A DNA stretch of 64,000 nucleotides from assembly GCA_905178155.1 (NCBI GenBank), contig CAJINV010000008.1, positions 2,671,303 through 2,735,302 of the forward strand, in the 5' to 3' direction. Source of the DNA: Amoebophrya sp. A120 (lineage: Eukaryota; Sar; Dinophyceae; Syndiniales; Amoebophryaceae). The position numbers and the translations under genes were made by a program. Positions 1 through 11,299 of this stretch are shown here, piece by piece. The notes beneath the pieces are model-generated. The model was given only the letters and a program-made list of their open reading frames with translations, was not told the DNA's origin and ran no database searches. Numbering within the stretch: the first letter of the stretch is position 1; the number at the start of each line of letters is the position of its first letter.

Positions 1-133
1 AGATATCTCAATCTGTCATATTGCATGGAGAACAAATAAAGCGGCTCCTGGCACTGGACCCTAAAGGGCACTGAAACAGCATGACAAACATCTGCCGCAA
101 TCTTCCATACCCAGATCGATATTTTTTGCAATG
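1..133. mobile_element. Right end of a decayed introner element cut by the window edge
   Basis: The stretch from about position 77 holds the internal motif ACAGCATGACAAA seen in the other introners. From about 108 to 128 it carries a degraded terminal repeat (CATACCCAGATCGATATTTT) resembling the family-B end CAGACCCAGACATTTTT. Coding sequence of the next feature resumes immediately to the right. The left half of the element, and so its target duplication, lies outside the window. Assignment to family B is by similarity and is tentative. Confidence 0.5.
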
Positions 134-445
134 CGTACCCACTGCTGCACCACGATTTGCTGGCCGATATCAAACACGACCGACAAGAGCATGGAGATCA
201 CCAGAAGCAGGTTCTGCCAATTCAGGTAAGACACGGGCGTTTTTACGGCTGCACGATCCTCGTTGCTGCTGGTGTTTCTGGAAGGACGAGCCCCGGAAGG
301 ACGAGCCTACTATCTTCTTATCGCTTTCCTCGTCATCTGCCGCGATGACTTTTTCCGCCACCGGTTTTTTATTTTCTGGCTTGACTTGTTGCGGCGCGAC
401 GCTGCCCCGCTGTAGCAAGGGCTGAGAAAGACGTGAGGCGCTCAT
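134..445 (-). CDS. 5' part of a small membrane protein gene (continues off the left edge)
   Basis: The chosen start ATG is at 443-445 on the minus strand and gives a product beginning MSASRLSQPLLQRGS. After about 30-40 charged residues the reading frame has to shift. A GT-AG micro-intron ending TAG|GCTCG near position 310 repairs it, using either of two in-phase GT donors (43 or 55 nt). The downstream frame then encodes a hydrophobic segment, NLLLVISMLLSVVFDIGQQI, which fits one transmembrane helix. The open frame runs to about 134, where an introner remnant begins. Product and family are not recognised. The start and the micro-intron are inferences; the hydrophobic helix is read directly. 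Confidence 0.45.
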
Positions 446-2568
446 GACAAAAAACGCGAGTGTACTCTTAGTTTTTACGGTGGAGGTGAATAATTTATTT
501 ATTGGGCTAGTAAAAAATAGATCTGAACCAGAAAAACGAAAAGTTAGCCACCGGGAAAGATAAATTAATTCTTCTACCGAAAAATTGAAATATACATATA
601 GCAACTTGTCAAGCAGATGACAAAAGACGGGACAAAGCAGCACTACAGCCTGGAAGTAGATTGCGATTTCTTTGCACTTGATGCAACTATGTGGTGACAG
701 GCAGGGAGAAGGAGACAATCACAAAGCTTTACGATGACACCAATCTTATCGCAGTGCTAAAAAGATAAAGATTCTTTATTTTTTACTGAGCCACGCACAA
801 AAAAAAAGGTGCATGCCGGAAGACGAACGACATCCACGGACACGATGAGGGCTAAGAGTTCACCAGACCACAGAGAATACGAGAACGAACAGGACCACCA
901 CCGCCACGACGAGGACACAAACAGATACAAAATTCATCGGGACGATTCAGAACGATCACGATCAGAACTGGGGCGTGAACGAAAAGCAAAAGATGAATTC
1001 GAAACAGTACATATACGATCTTCTTCAGACGATTGAAAGGCTCTGCCCCTGTGCACAGGTCTGCGCTCGGGAAGCAACGTTCTTCCTTGCGGTCAGACAA
1101 CACTGAACGGTATTAGACGAAGTGCGAGTGCAGTATCGGGAGTGCTCTTAAAAAAAATATCAACAGAACTCCAACGTCGACAGCCTTGATGATGTACACC
1201 TGGTGATAACCAGTTATAACGGCATTTCCGTCAAAAGGAGGTCAATCGAGTTCGTCTTCATCTTTGTTCATTGACTACAACTGTTAGTTATCCTACAAAG
1301 TCAAGAAGTCCCCTTATCTTTATTTTCAACAGGTGACTGCCTTGGCTCAACACAAAATTTCCGGGCGTCGATAATATCACAAATCTATCCTATCACAACC
1401 ATACCGCTTGACATTGAAATTATTATACCAAAACCAAACGCAGTTCCTTTTATATTTCAATATCAATCTAGCTGCATGGAAGATGAAGTGTGAAGGCTCC
1501 GAAGCAACACAAGTAGAGCGGACAAATTCGGCAGCACGAAACGAGTAAAATTTTGTCTAAGATAGGGAGAGCAAGTTCACTGGCCGGCAAGCAATAGGGA
1601 TAAGAAAAAATCGATTGCCTGCGGCTACAAAGAAAATCGAGTTCGCAAGCGTTCCGAATATCAAAATTGTCATGAAGTCTTCCCTCGTTAGGATCTTTTC
1701 TGCTTCATTGCACTCCTGTTTCCTTTAGCAAGTGGATGGTCTGCGATTACGCTTTTATTGAGGTTGACTCTGAGTCAGACGAGTAGAAAAGGTCTATATC
1801 GACGAGGACTAATTAACGATGCTCAAAAGTAATGTGCCATAAAGCTAGATTAATTTCATTTCTGTTCCAATTCCAAAAAAAAAAGTTCGCCGAGTACATA
1901 ATCTTAAATAATGTACGAGCTCAAGAAAGAAGGCAAGAGGCGGGGATAATTTAAAATTAAATCGCTTCGTCTTACAAGAAGTAGAAGAACGGCTGTTGTG
2001 ATGCATAGCAATAACGACTGGCGCTATAAAGGCACCTGTAACGATAGTTCGAGAAAAGTGGTTCTACCTCCTATGCACCCAGGTATGGATTTCACGCAAT
2101 CGCAACAAATTACCAGTTCGTTTCTTTTTGTCTCTATGTTCTTGAAAATCATTTTCATAGAGCCAACCATCAAATCATACAATTTCTTGCTGTTCGAGTT
2201 CACAATATTAACGAAGAGTTTCCTCTTTTCCATCACAACGAGACTTTTCTCTCAGGGTTCCCAATTTTTCGTATTCAGAGGCTACTCCGCCTGGTTTGTA
2301 GAGGGGCGCTGTTCTCTTCCTCGGTCTGATTGAAAGTTTGCGAGTTGAAGAATTCGGGATGTTTTTGATGAGAGAGTTACAACAATAAAAGCACTTGAAA
2401 GCAAACCGCCTAATTTTAAAGCTAGGGGAGCGCTGAGGCTAAGTCGTTCCTGTTGGGGAATTTCAGATCGTGAGTGCAATTTGTGCGCATGTTTTAAGTC
2501 TGGAAAATGGATCACCGGGCGGGCGATAAGCAGAAGAAGAGGAGGAGAGTAAGAACAAGCCGGGCGCT
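446..2568. other. Intergenic region, no supported gene
   Basis: AT-rich sequence with many stops in all frames and several short A or T runs. The small open frames here, such as a charged plus-strand frame at 809-1036, have no recognisable domain and no exon partners. It separates the phosphatase 3' end from the membrane protein gene. No RNA gene or repeat was seen. Confidence 0.6.
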
Positions 2569-5500
2569 TCATTCTTCGGGCCGCGCTGTCTGCTGGCGAT
2601 GAACGCCCTCGCCACCGCCTTCCTGGTAGTTTGGCCTGCTCATGATCTGCGCCATGAGAAGGAGCGCAAGCCCGAGGCTTGGTTGCTCCTTCTCCTCGTC
2701 ACTTTCCGCGCCTTGGTCTCCTGATGGTGCGCTGTCACAGTTCCAGCGTGTTGAGGAGTCGAACAAGCCGGCGGACGCTACCCCTATTGCTTCATCGTCT
2801 AACTCAATGTTGTCCATTTCTTTGCTCCCCCGCGAGGAGGCCGCTTCCTTACTCCGAGTGGCCGTGGTCGTCGAAGGGGTGCGTGACGAAGGCGCACCAG
2901 CAGCCGCATGGAAAGCAGTGGCATCAGCATCTCCTTCATGTTCTTCACATGTACCGTTGGTTTCATCGTCTTGTACAGATCCACTGTTGACGTGAAAAAG
3001 CGGGACATCCGGCGTTGCCGCGGTTGGCAACGGCATCGGAACAGACGCGGTTCCACGTCCGTTCCAAGCCGGCCCGCCTCCTGAATTCAGCCTGCAGTCT
3101 CCTCCAAAAAACAACTGGCTCGTCTTCCCGACGGCCGACACATTCTGAAAGTCTAGGAAGGAGGAGCGCCTTTTCGTGTTCTTCTGGGCTGAAACTGGAT
3201 CTCGGTCGCCGACTAACGCTTTTGCAGCGGCGTTGGTTAGAGAGCTCGACCCTCCCGCGTCTTGGTTTTCTGCAGGGTTCGTTAGAATGCTCGCCCCGCT
3301 TGCAGCACCGTCTGCGTCCTTGGAAACGGGGAAATCCGCATCACCCTGGGAAGCAGGTTCACGAATTCTTTGTTCTTCGAGTAGTGCGACGGCTCGACCA
3401 GTTTCTGGCTGTGAATGTCGGTCCTCGTTGTGGTCGTCCAGCTCCTCGTGGTGGTCGTCCAGCCTCGGTTCCTCGGGGGACAGTGATGTTTCACCGTGGT
3501 ACTGGCCGGCTCTGCCTCCGTTCTCGCCGGCAAGTGACGCTGTTCCCTTGTTGTAGTCCAGGATCGCGTGGGGGTCGATAACTTCGTCGCCAAGAAAAAG
3601 ACCGTCCTGCGAACGCACCGAGGTTTTCACATTGCTGTGCTCATTCTCAGCTTCCGCGGCAGATCCGGAATCACGTTCTGCTTGTGGCAAACCAAATAGA
3701 GAAGTCGGCTGAATGCGGGAGCTAGCGTCGAGTTTCGCCTCGATATTTGCAATTCTCTTGCTGCTGTGCTGCTCCAGTATATCTCGCAGTTGCGGGCGCA
3801 GCCGAGCCGGGGTTCCCGAAGAAGACGACGTAGCGCTTGCTGGCTCGTCCGGGAACTGACCTACATCGTCCTGTTGCGTTCCGTGCTCGGAGTCCTCGGG
3901 TTCAACGACATGCGGTGCAACGCAACCAGGGTCCTCTGCTGTCTCGTCGTGTGCTAACGTAGTTGGGTTCACAATTCCACCGTGCGGAGGCTGATCCGCC
4001 GCTGCCGCAGCAGGCTCCTGTTGGTCCTCGTGTTCAAACGCATGATTGGCGGAAGGCTGTTCTGAAGACGGCTGTGTCTCTCCCTGCGAACTCGTGTGCG
4101 CCAAGGGCAACGACCCGGGCAGGAGTTCCACGCGAACGAGCAATTTCTCCAAGCGCGAGTTCATGTTGTCGTGGACGTAAATGCGTGGCGGGTCACCGCT
4201 GTAATACGCGTCGGTGTGCCATTGCTCTCGCATCGCTTCGCGCACTTCAGGACGAGAAAGATACCTTCGTAGACATTTTGATGAATGTGCAGAAAACTGA
4301 AAACATGGGAATCGTCCTATTTTATTCATCACATCTTTCTAATATTGCAATAGTCACATTTTCATATACTTACATCAAAATCAACAAAGCAACGTTTCAG
4401 TACTGGACTCTCGCATAAGTCTGCCCGTGCTGGTTAGCCAGACAGTGCAATGTGAGCACTTTCCCGTCGCGACTTGGCTCCATCGCTTCGCCGCAATCCG
4501 GCATGTCATGCCCTCGGAACATAACCTTCGTTCCGGTCGCTTTAAACCCGTTGGACAGCGCAATGTTCCTTATGAACGAAAAAAGCACCCCCTCGTCGTG
4601 CTACCTGTCCACAAAACCAATCGAAAAGCCTGAAGCTCTCATGCCTGCTCTGCTTTTGTGAACAGCAGATTCTCACGGAAAGACAGAGTAAGTTTTGCAC
4701 ATAATAAGACGGAGCTCCATAAAGACCTCATCTTCTGTTTTCTAGAAAGCTTTCGCATGCTTCATGAGCCGTGCTCAGGTAATAGAACTTCCTTTCAACA
4801 AGGAAGGTTGAAGAGAGGCTTCCGCTTCTGTTTTGATCTTTATTAATTTTCACATCCAAACAAAAATCCAGGAGATCAATAATCTTCGTACTTGAAATAT
4901 ATTTCTGGCCTCCCGTTTCTTATCAATGAAATCAGAGCTGGAACGAGAGGGCGCGGAAACTTTTTGCAGCATAGCGTCGTCAAAGTTGGGTCCGTTGTGA
5001 AACGGCACATCCCGACGCCATAACGTGTCGGCATGTGGATCGTGTTCCAAAACCTCTTCCCACGTGTTTGGAATGATTCTAAGCCGCGAAGAACCATCTT
5101 CAAAGCACGACTGTGGCGGGAACCCCCCGTGCACTGCAAAAACCTGTTTATTGAGATCAGATTGCCCGTGATTCAGAATCAGATAATCTTTATCTTATAG
5201 ATTTTGAGCAAACCGGAGGTGCCGTAAATGCTTCGTTCACAACATTCCTTGTCGACAAATCTTGCGAGGAAGTCTTTGTGGTGTATCTACTATACACGCC
5301 GCGCAATCCTCGGCCCACGGTCGCATTCATTGCACACACAGAAAGCATGCAAAGCCGAGGACCTGCGAGGCAACAACACTAAGCACAGCAAGCAGGTACA
5401 TCATGCGAACTAATACCTCGCCTTGAATCGTCACCCACAGTGGGAGTGACAACAAAAACTCTTCGTACGCGTCGCGAATCTCCGTGTCCCAGATGTTGGG

Positions 5501-8222
5501 CCGCAAAGTCCACCGACCGTGCTCGTGGTTCCCGCGTAACACTACAAATCTCTGCTCCGCGCCATATGCTGCAATACCAGCGGCGACACCACACAGCATA
5601 TCCCGCTCCTTGGCTGCTTGGGTAGGCTCTTTCGAGTCCACGATATCTCCCAGAAGGAGGAACCTGCTAAGCAGCGGGAACCTGTTTCTGCTTAAGGTAT
5701 CCGCGAGCACCTCTGCAGAGCCGTGGAGGTCGCCCATCACGATGAGTCTTTCCTCGGGCGAGCTCAACTCGAGGGACACTCTGGTAGAGTTGTAGTGTTC
5801 GCGGTTGATCCTCGTTGCCTCACGAAGAATGCTCAGCTCTTCATCTTTCGTGGGTTTGCGGAAGTACTCTGGAACGGGCGTCGTTAACTTCCCGAGGGAG
5901 CATCGCTCGTCGAAGTTCACGGTGTGATACAGTTCGTGATATCGCAGGTCCGTCAGCTTCCAAAACCACTTTTCGTAGAAGCTTCTACCCTGCACAAGTG
6001 AAGCGGTGCCGGCGGGAGTATTAAGTTCACTACTTCTCCGCCCGAAATCCGTAGAAGACCCGATTGGACTACTTGCTGTGATCGACAAATCGGTTAGAGT
6101 CAATGCTCCCCCTGCATCGTTTCCTACCGGGCCGAGCTTGTCTTCGTCAGGCACGTTTGCGCTCCCGCTCGGCACGATCGTGGAAATGCGCGCTGGGCTT
6201 TCAGATCTTGTAGTTGACGATGCCATGATGCCAGGTGGTCTCGGATCGTCCACAATGGTGGTCATGCTTTCACTGGTACTATCCCGCATTTCTGTGGCTC
6301 TCGGTAACAGAAGAAGGAATGGCAGGAGCCCCGTCACTCGTCATGGCAGCAAGTTGTTGCAAGTCCATTCCTGTACCGACGATATCCACCGCGCCAGCCG
6401 CGCGTTTATCCTGCATCTCAGCCCCCCGGTCAACGTGTGGACACTCCTCGTGTTCTACTGCTGGATTGACGAGAACGGGCACGGATGCGTCGGTGTGCGC
6501 AGCACCATCGGGATCGGCATCCGAAGCAACACAATTTTTCTGTGTGGTTCCCCGTATCTGGTCGTCGTTCACGCTGCGGTGCGTGTTTAGCACGGTGGAG
6601 AGAGGGCCGCCACTTCCACCGCCACTGACGCTGTCCCCATCGCCTTTTGCTGCGTCACTATTACCCGACAGCGAGGAAGCTTGACTCTTCCGCACAGCAT
6701 TTGGTAGCAAGCTGCTCGCGGGTGCTTCGCGATCACGTCTCGTCAGCGACATGAGAAATTCGTTTGTGATGGAATCGGCTTTCACAGAAACAGGTGATGC
6801 CGATAGGGCGGCAGCGACTGGCTGTGGTTTCCAACAACGATACATCTCCGATAAAAACTGTTCTCCGGAAGCCCAAAATTCCCGCCCGGTGCTGTAGATT
6901 TCTGATCTGGACGGGATCATTAATCTGAGGGGTGCAAACCAACTTGTGCAAGCAGCGAGCAGCACAACCAGAATGACGTACTTGTCGAACAGCACAACCA
7001 GAATGAACAAGAAGAAGTCGAGCCAGGAACTGGTCAAACTAGTACTCTCGAGATGATGCCGGGCATCGACGCGCGGTGAAACAATGCGACCAGAAAGGCC
7101 TACTTCCTCCGCTAGTATGGCTGCTCCTGCTTCGTCCTTGCGCTGATTTACACTGTCCTTAGCCGTGGTGGCATTCGCTGGCGTCGACACCATGGTTGTC
7201 CTCGCAGCCGCGAAGCTTGTTGTCGTGGCCAATGGTGTGATCGTGGTCTGCACTATTGCCGATTCCGAGCCTAAATTTTCCGAGGCCGCACCTAGAGCAG
7301 AGCTGTCAGTCCACGTGGAGCACCGGATGTCGATCTGTATAAAGAGAAGTAGAAGCAGCGAATATGCAGAGAAGTACAACGAAGTAAAAGTGGCGGCGCA
7401 TGACGCTGTCACACACTGTCTTGTTGCATGTACCCGACTGAGTAGTGGTCTGTACGCAAAACAATATGATCTTAGTATAGATAATTCATGACTTCGATAC
7501 GAAATGAGCATGACAGAGGAAGAGTCTGCTCTAACGCATATGCTTCTGGGAAGAGTCGAGCGGAAATGCATCATGCACTCAATTTGTAAAATACAAATAC
7601 TGATTTAAAAAAGATAAAACACCAACGTCAACTACGTGCTAGCTTATTCAATATAATTACAGTCATCTATAACAATAACAGGGTGAGCCCATACCTTTAA
7701 TCCAGCTTGGTTCCTGATCGTCGAAACGAAAAGTTCCGTCCCCGTCCCGTTCGATGTGGTACTCCCACAGAAATCACGGAAGCCTTCCTCAGAAGCAATC
7801 ATTGTTTGTCGATCAAATCTGCTGCTCCAAGGCTTCGCGCCAAAAACAAAAGCGGTGCCGATCGTCTCTGACACGTTGATGGCCGTCACCAATAGAATGT
7901 CCGTGTAGTTGAAACCGTGTGAATCCAGCCAGTTCCCAAATAGCTCTCGATTGATCGCAGTCTCGCCTTGCATAAATTGTTGCACTGAACGGTCATCGTA
8001 AGCGATCGCAAAAAAAGCAGAAAACTGCTGGTCCCCTGTGATCTGCTCTTCGGATACCGCATAGTACGGCACCGGAATCTTCGGCTCGGACGTGGAAATT
8101 AGCAACGTGGCCCGTGGCACGCCCGCAATTTCCTTATCGTTTTCTGGACCACCTGTCGCACCGGCTGTAATCGCCACGAAGAGAAAAATTACGTTACACA
8201 ACTGCAGCATCACACTCCGCAT
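2569..8222 (-). CDS. Membrane-anchored PPP-family Ser/Thr phosphatase, six exons, 1514 aa
   Basis: Exons: 7695-8222, 6338-7334, 5417-6291, 4892-5143, 4404-4600, 2569-4264. All introns are GT-AG with matching phases, and the total of 4545 nt is an exact multiple of three. Exon 1 starts at the ATG before a signal-peptide-like stretch (LQLCNVIFLFVAITAGATGG) and an ectodomain with N-glycosylation sequons (NYT, NVS, NGT). Exon 2 adds a hydrophobic span (FLFILVVLFDKYVILVVLLA). Exons 3-5 hold the PPP core: GDLHG, GDIVD, RGNHE, VHGG and RGHD, so all metal-ligand positions are present. The arginine of the usual GDxVDRG is missing (GDIVDSKEP), so substrate binding may be altered or weak. Exon 6 is a long low-complexity acidic and serine-rich tail of about 565 residues. 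The topology (outside ectodomain, one membrane pass, cytosolic phosphatase) is inferred. The exon 5/6 junction has an alternative acceptor. A two-gene reading, split between exons 1 and 2, is less likely given the phase match. Confidence 0.8.
6292..6337 (-). other. 46-nt GT-AG micro-intron inside the phosphatase gene
   Basis: On the minus strand the segment starts GTGACGG, contains a pyrimidine run (CCTTCTTCTG) and ends CCACAG. Removing it joins exon 2 (phase 1) to exon 3 in frame. Without removal both frames terminate within about 60 nt. Confidence 0.7.
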
Positions 8223-9478
8223 TCCCACGCAGTCCTCGCGATGTCCTTGACGTATGGTCGGCCACATTTTTTTCTCGCAATTGTCGCGAAGGCTCTCTTG
8301 CGGACACAGCGACGGCAGTGTGTCGGATCTCACTCTTCACGCCATCATTCTCGACACATGGACCTGGAAATGGAGAAGCTGAGGACACGACAAAATTGAC
8401 TCATAATTGCCGTCTGGAATGGAAAAGTAAAGTTATTTTTCGGTCAGAGGAGTTCTCTATCGATCCGATCTTTATTGCAACACCCTGTGAATGTGATTCA
8501 ATACTGCTCTTCCTCCTTGCTTGGGCAATCGCAGGCCAAGGCCAAGCAGCGCCCACAAACTAATACCCATCGTAAGTCGTCTTCGTGAGGGGCCACAGGA
8601 GAAAAAGAAAAATACATAAAAATGAAGTGCTGAAATCAGTTTCAGTATACAAAGAGCGTAATAAATTGTAACCGAAACGCGGGGGAACGAGAGCGGGGAC
8701 TCAAAGGCGAAGTCAGAAACAAAAGACAACAGAAACATCGACTGACGAATGACAAAAAACGACCTCGGAATTGTCCTTGCTACCCGAAAACCAGCGCTAG
8801 TTTTGTTTTGGACTTAGTTCTCTGTTCTCGGTTTCTCTCTAGCCGATGCACTCATACATACCGTTTCATTGCAGCTCCAAGAAAAAACGAGAACGAGTTG
8901 AAGACGAGACATATTTACTGACTCTGTCTCGGACCCTCAATTCTTGACTCTCATACGCGGTGGGGGAAGAGAATCTATTTGTATCTAAAGTAATCACTTA
9001 CGATTCGTGGTCCAAAAAACATCAAGTCCGTTGCCTCTATATCGGTGCCGAACGATGGGTCGACACGATGGAACATGAACGTGTGCAAAATGCAGTGCAG
9101 CGGCACCGTCAGACCTTTTTTGACGGACCTATCACCCTTCGTTGTTTCTGCTTTCTTGCAGCTTATCGATGTCTTTGTCTGGTAGTTTGTATATTTGTTC
9201 AAGAAGACACCGATGAGTGACAATCTCGGTCACGCAACATCTCTTAAGCGAAGGCGAAGCCAAATATTGAAAACACTTCTGCAAAACGAGAGCAGCGCAA
9301 GAATATCGGGAAGGACCACTTCGACTCGTTTCTTCGGAAATATCGATTTCAAGGCAGGTTCTACAACAAAGATTAAGATTACTTGCTGGAATATTAGGTG
9401 TCGTATATGTACAAAACAAGCACATCCAGTGCGTATGGCTGTTGTCGATTTCGATCGGTAGCTTTACCTTTATACAAT
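8223..9478. other. Intergenic region, no supported gene
   Basis: AT-rich sequence upstream of the phosphatase start, presumably holding its promoter and the 3' flank of the next gene. Frames at 8472-8738 and 8960-9220 are short, overlap each other on opposite strands and have no recognisable motif. No TATA-like or other site could be assigned with confidence. Confidence 0.5.
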
Positions 9479-10310
9479 CTACGCCTCAGCTACATCTCTT
9501 CCTCTCGCTTGATGTCCGCGTTCGCGGAGGACGTTGATTAGTTTTCTCGCCTCAGGAGAGTGGCCGTCCGTCTCATCTTCCGGAGTCTTGGGCGGAACTT
9601 GAGTAGTGCTGCAGTAGAGAAACCCGATTGGGACGCCAAGGGATAGCCCAATTAGAAACACGGCTCCAATCAGGTACCAAAAGTACCTGAAGTGCAGTGG
9701 TGGCCCGGCGACTGTCTGCTGACCGTGCGCAACTGGAATCTGGGCCTGTCCTGCAATAGTAAAACCAAGCGGAACCGTATCTCGGACACGATAGCTGTGG
9801 TGATTTCGAGGAGTTTTCCACTCAAGTTCTTGATGGTGCTTTGAATTGTAGTTCGTCAACAGATATTCAAATAGAAAAGGATCAAGTGTAGCCAGTCGGA
9901 TGAGGCAGAGTCGGTGGCATGCACTAAGCGAACATGATCGATGAATGATCACAATCAGGTGAGCAAATGATCGGCCTAAACTGACACCATCCACCAAAAA
10001 GAAACACCTCTCAAAACCAAGACCCGCCAATCATCATGATCTACAGAATCAATCATAAAGAACATCAATATATGAATAAATAAATCAGAAGTAGGTACTG
10101 TGTCACTGATCGCCCAACAGACGTTGTCCCGATAATGGCTGGGTTGTTCCGCACAGCGTTAATGACAGACTGCTTCGTTGCACCATCATCCCCAGTACGG
10201 CGCTCGTACTCTTCCAAGATCGATTCCACTGACGCTCCGTGTTGGCTTAGGTCCTCTATCACATTCACAATGTGAGACGCTCGCGCAGTCTTTGCCGGGT
10301 CTACACCCAT
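9479..10310 (-). CDS. Small single-pass membrane protein, two exons, family unknown
   Basis: Exon 1 starts at the ATG ending at 10310 and encodes a helical segment (ASHIVNVIEDLSQHGASV, then EEYERRTGDDG). It leaves the frame at a GTACCTAC donor near 10094. Exon 2 ends with the stop at 9479 and encodes a clear transmembrane helix (YLIGAVFLIGLSLGVPIGFL) followed by a basic and acidic tail (KTPEDETDGHSPEARKL). The acceptor of exon 2 was not pinned down, so total length is uncertain. N-terminal soluble domain, one helix and a short tail is seen directly. Function is not known to me. Confidence 0.5.
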
Positions 10311-11299
10311 CCCCGATTACTTGACCCACGAAAATTTCGTGCGCACGGGGATCAAACTAGCGGCCAGTACTACTACTACTACTACTCGATGCTCCTTGAC
10401 TTCGATGGACACGCTTCCGCGTACGACGGCTCTACAAGAGGGTGTATCTGGAAGCCGAAAGGTGGGTAGAGACGGTCGCACGAGACTCTTCTTCACCGAA
10501 AGTTGAAGTGCTAAGAAAAACAACTGGTTCGATTCCTAAGCAACAACATCGTTCAAGCTCTGTACTGAAATCATACCTTTTCCCGAACGGTAACTCAGTG
10601 CTCTTCATCAAAAAACTCTATTTGCTTTCACTGTACAAGAAGTGGAAATTAAAATCATCCTTCGACATTGCAGTGCTGCTGCGGTCACAATATTATCATT
10701 CTATTCCCTATTCTTTATTGAAAAAAGTGCCAAATGCTCGCACGCATGGCACTGAACTGTTGCCCCGAAATTTTTATATGCACTTGACCTGATTGCGGAC
10801 GAGGAGCAAGACCGAATTGCCCGCCATGCACAATACGCATCCGAAAAACGAAATCAAAGACTGATACAAAGACCGAGACAACCTACGAGATGACAATGTC
10901 AATGACACTAAATGACGACCCAACACAATAAGTACGACCCGAAATTCTGACTCATTCACTTCCTTCAAGTGTAGTTGCCAATATCATAATTAAAGAAAAC
11001 GGCGTCACGTAATAGATGCCAAGTCAAGTGCCAAAGCCGACGAGCCCATATCAAGAAAGAGACACAAGTAGAAAACGAAGGCGCGGATCCCGAAACGATC
11101 TCGAAGACCTCAGACACATCAGGAAGAATTCAAATTTTTCAACCGGCACGACCCACAGGCAGAGGCGGAGAAAACTTCTTTTTCTACGTAAAAACAATCA
11201 GCGAGCAACAGTGCCTGGATGCACAAAACACGGACAGAGCAGAGGAATCGCCTGTCTCGCAGCTGCATTGATTTCCCCGCAGGCAAGCGACTGTAGCTT
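10311..11299. other. Intergenic region left of the satellite array
   Basis: Contains a short (ACT)n run near 10370-10385. From about 11184 the sequence becomes increasingly similar to the 177-bp satellite unit, so the right end is diverged satellite. The plus-strand frame at 11016-11369 runs into that satellite and is not supported. Confidence 0.5.

Noticed and set aside
809-1036. 75-codon hydrophilic plus-strand frame
   Set aside because: Composition-driven frame in an otherwise non-coding region, with no motif or partner exon.
3015-3593. Overlapping frames on both strands inside the phosphatase tail exon
   Set aside because: The tail exon is low complexity and GC-rich, giving open frames by chance. 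Only the frame continuous with the phosphatase core is kept.
10500-10560. Possible tRNA T-loop (GGTTCGATTCC)
   Set aside because: No acceptor stem, D arm or anticodon arm can be folded around it.
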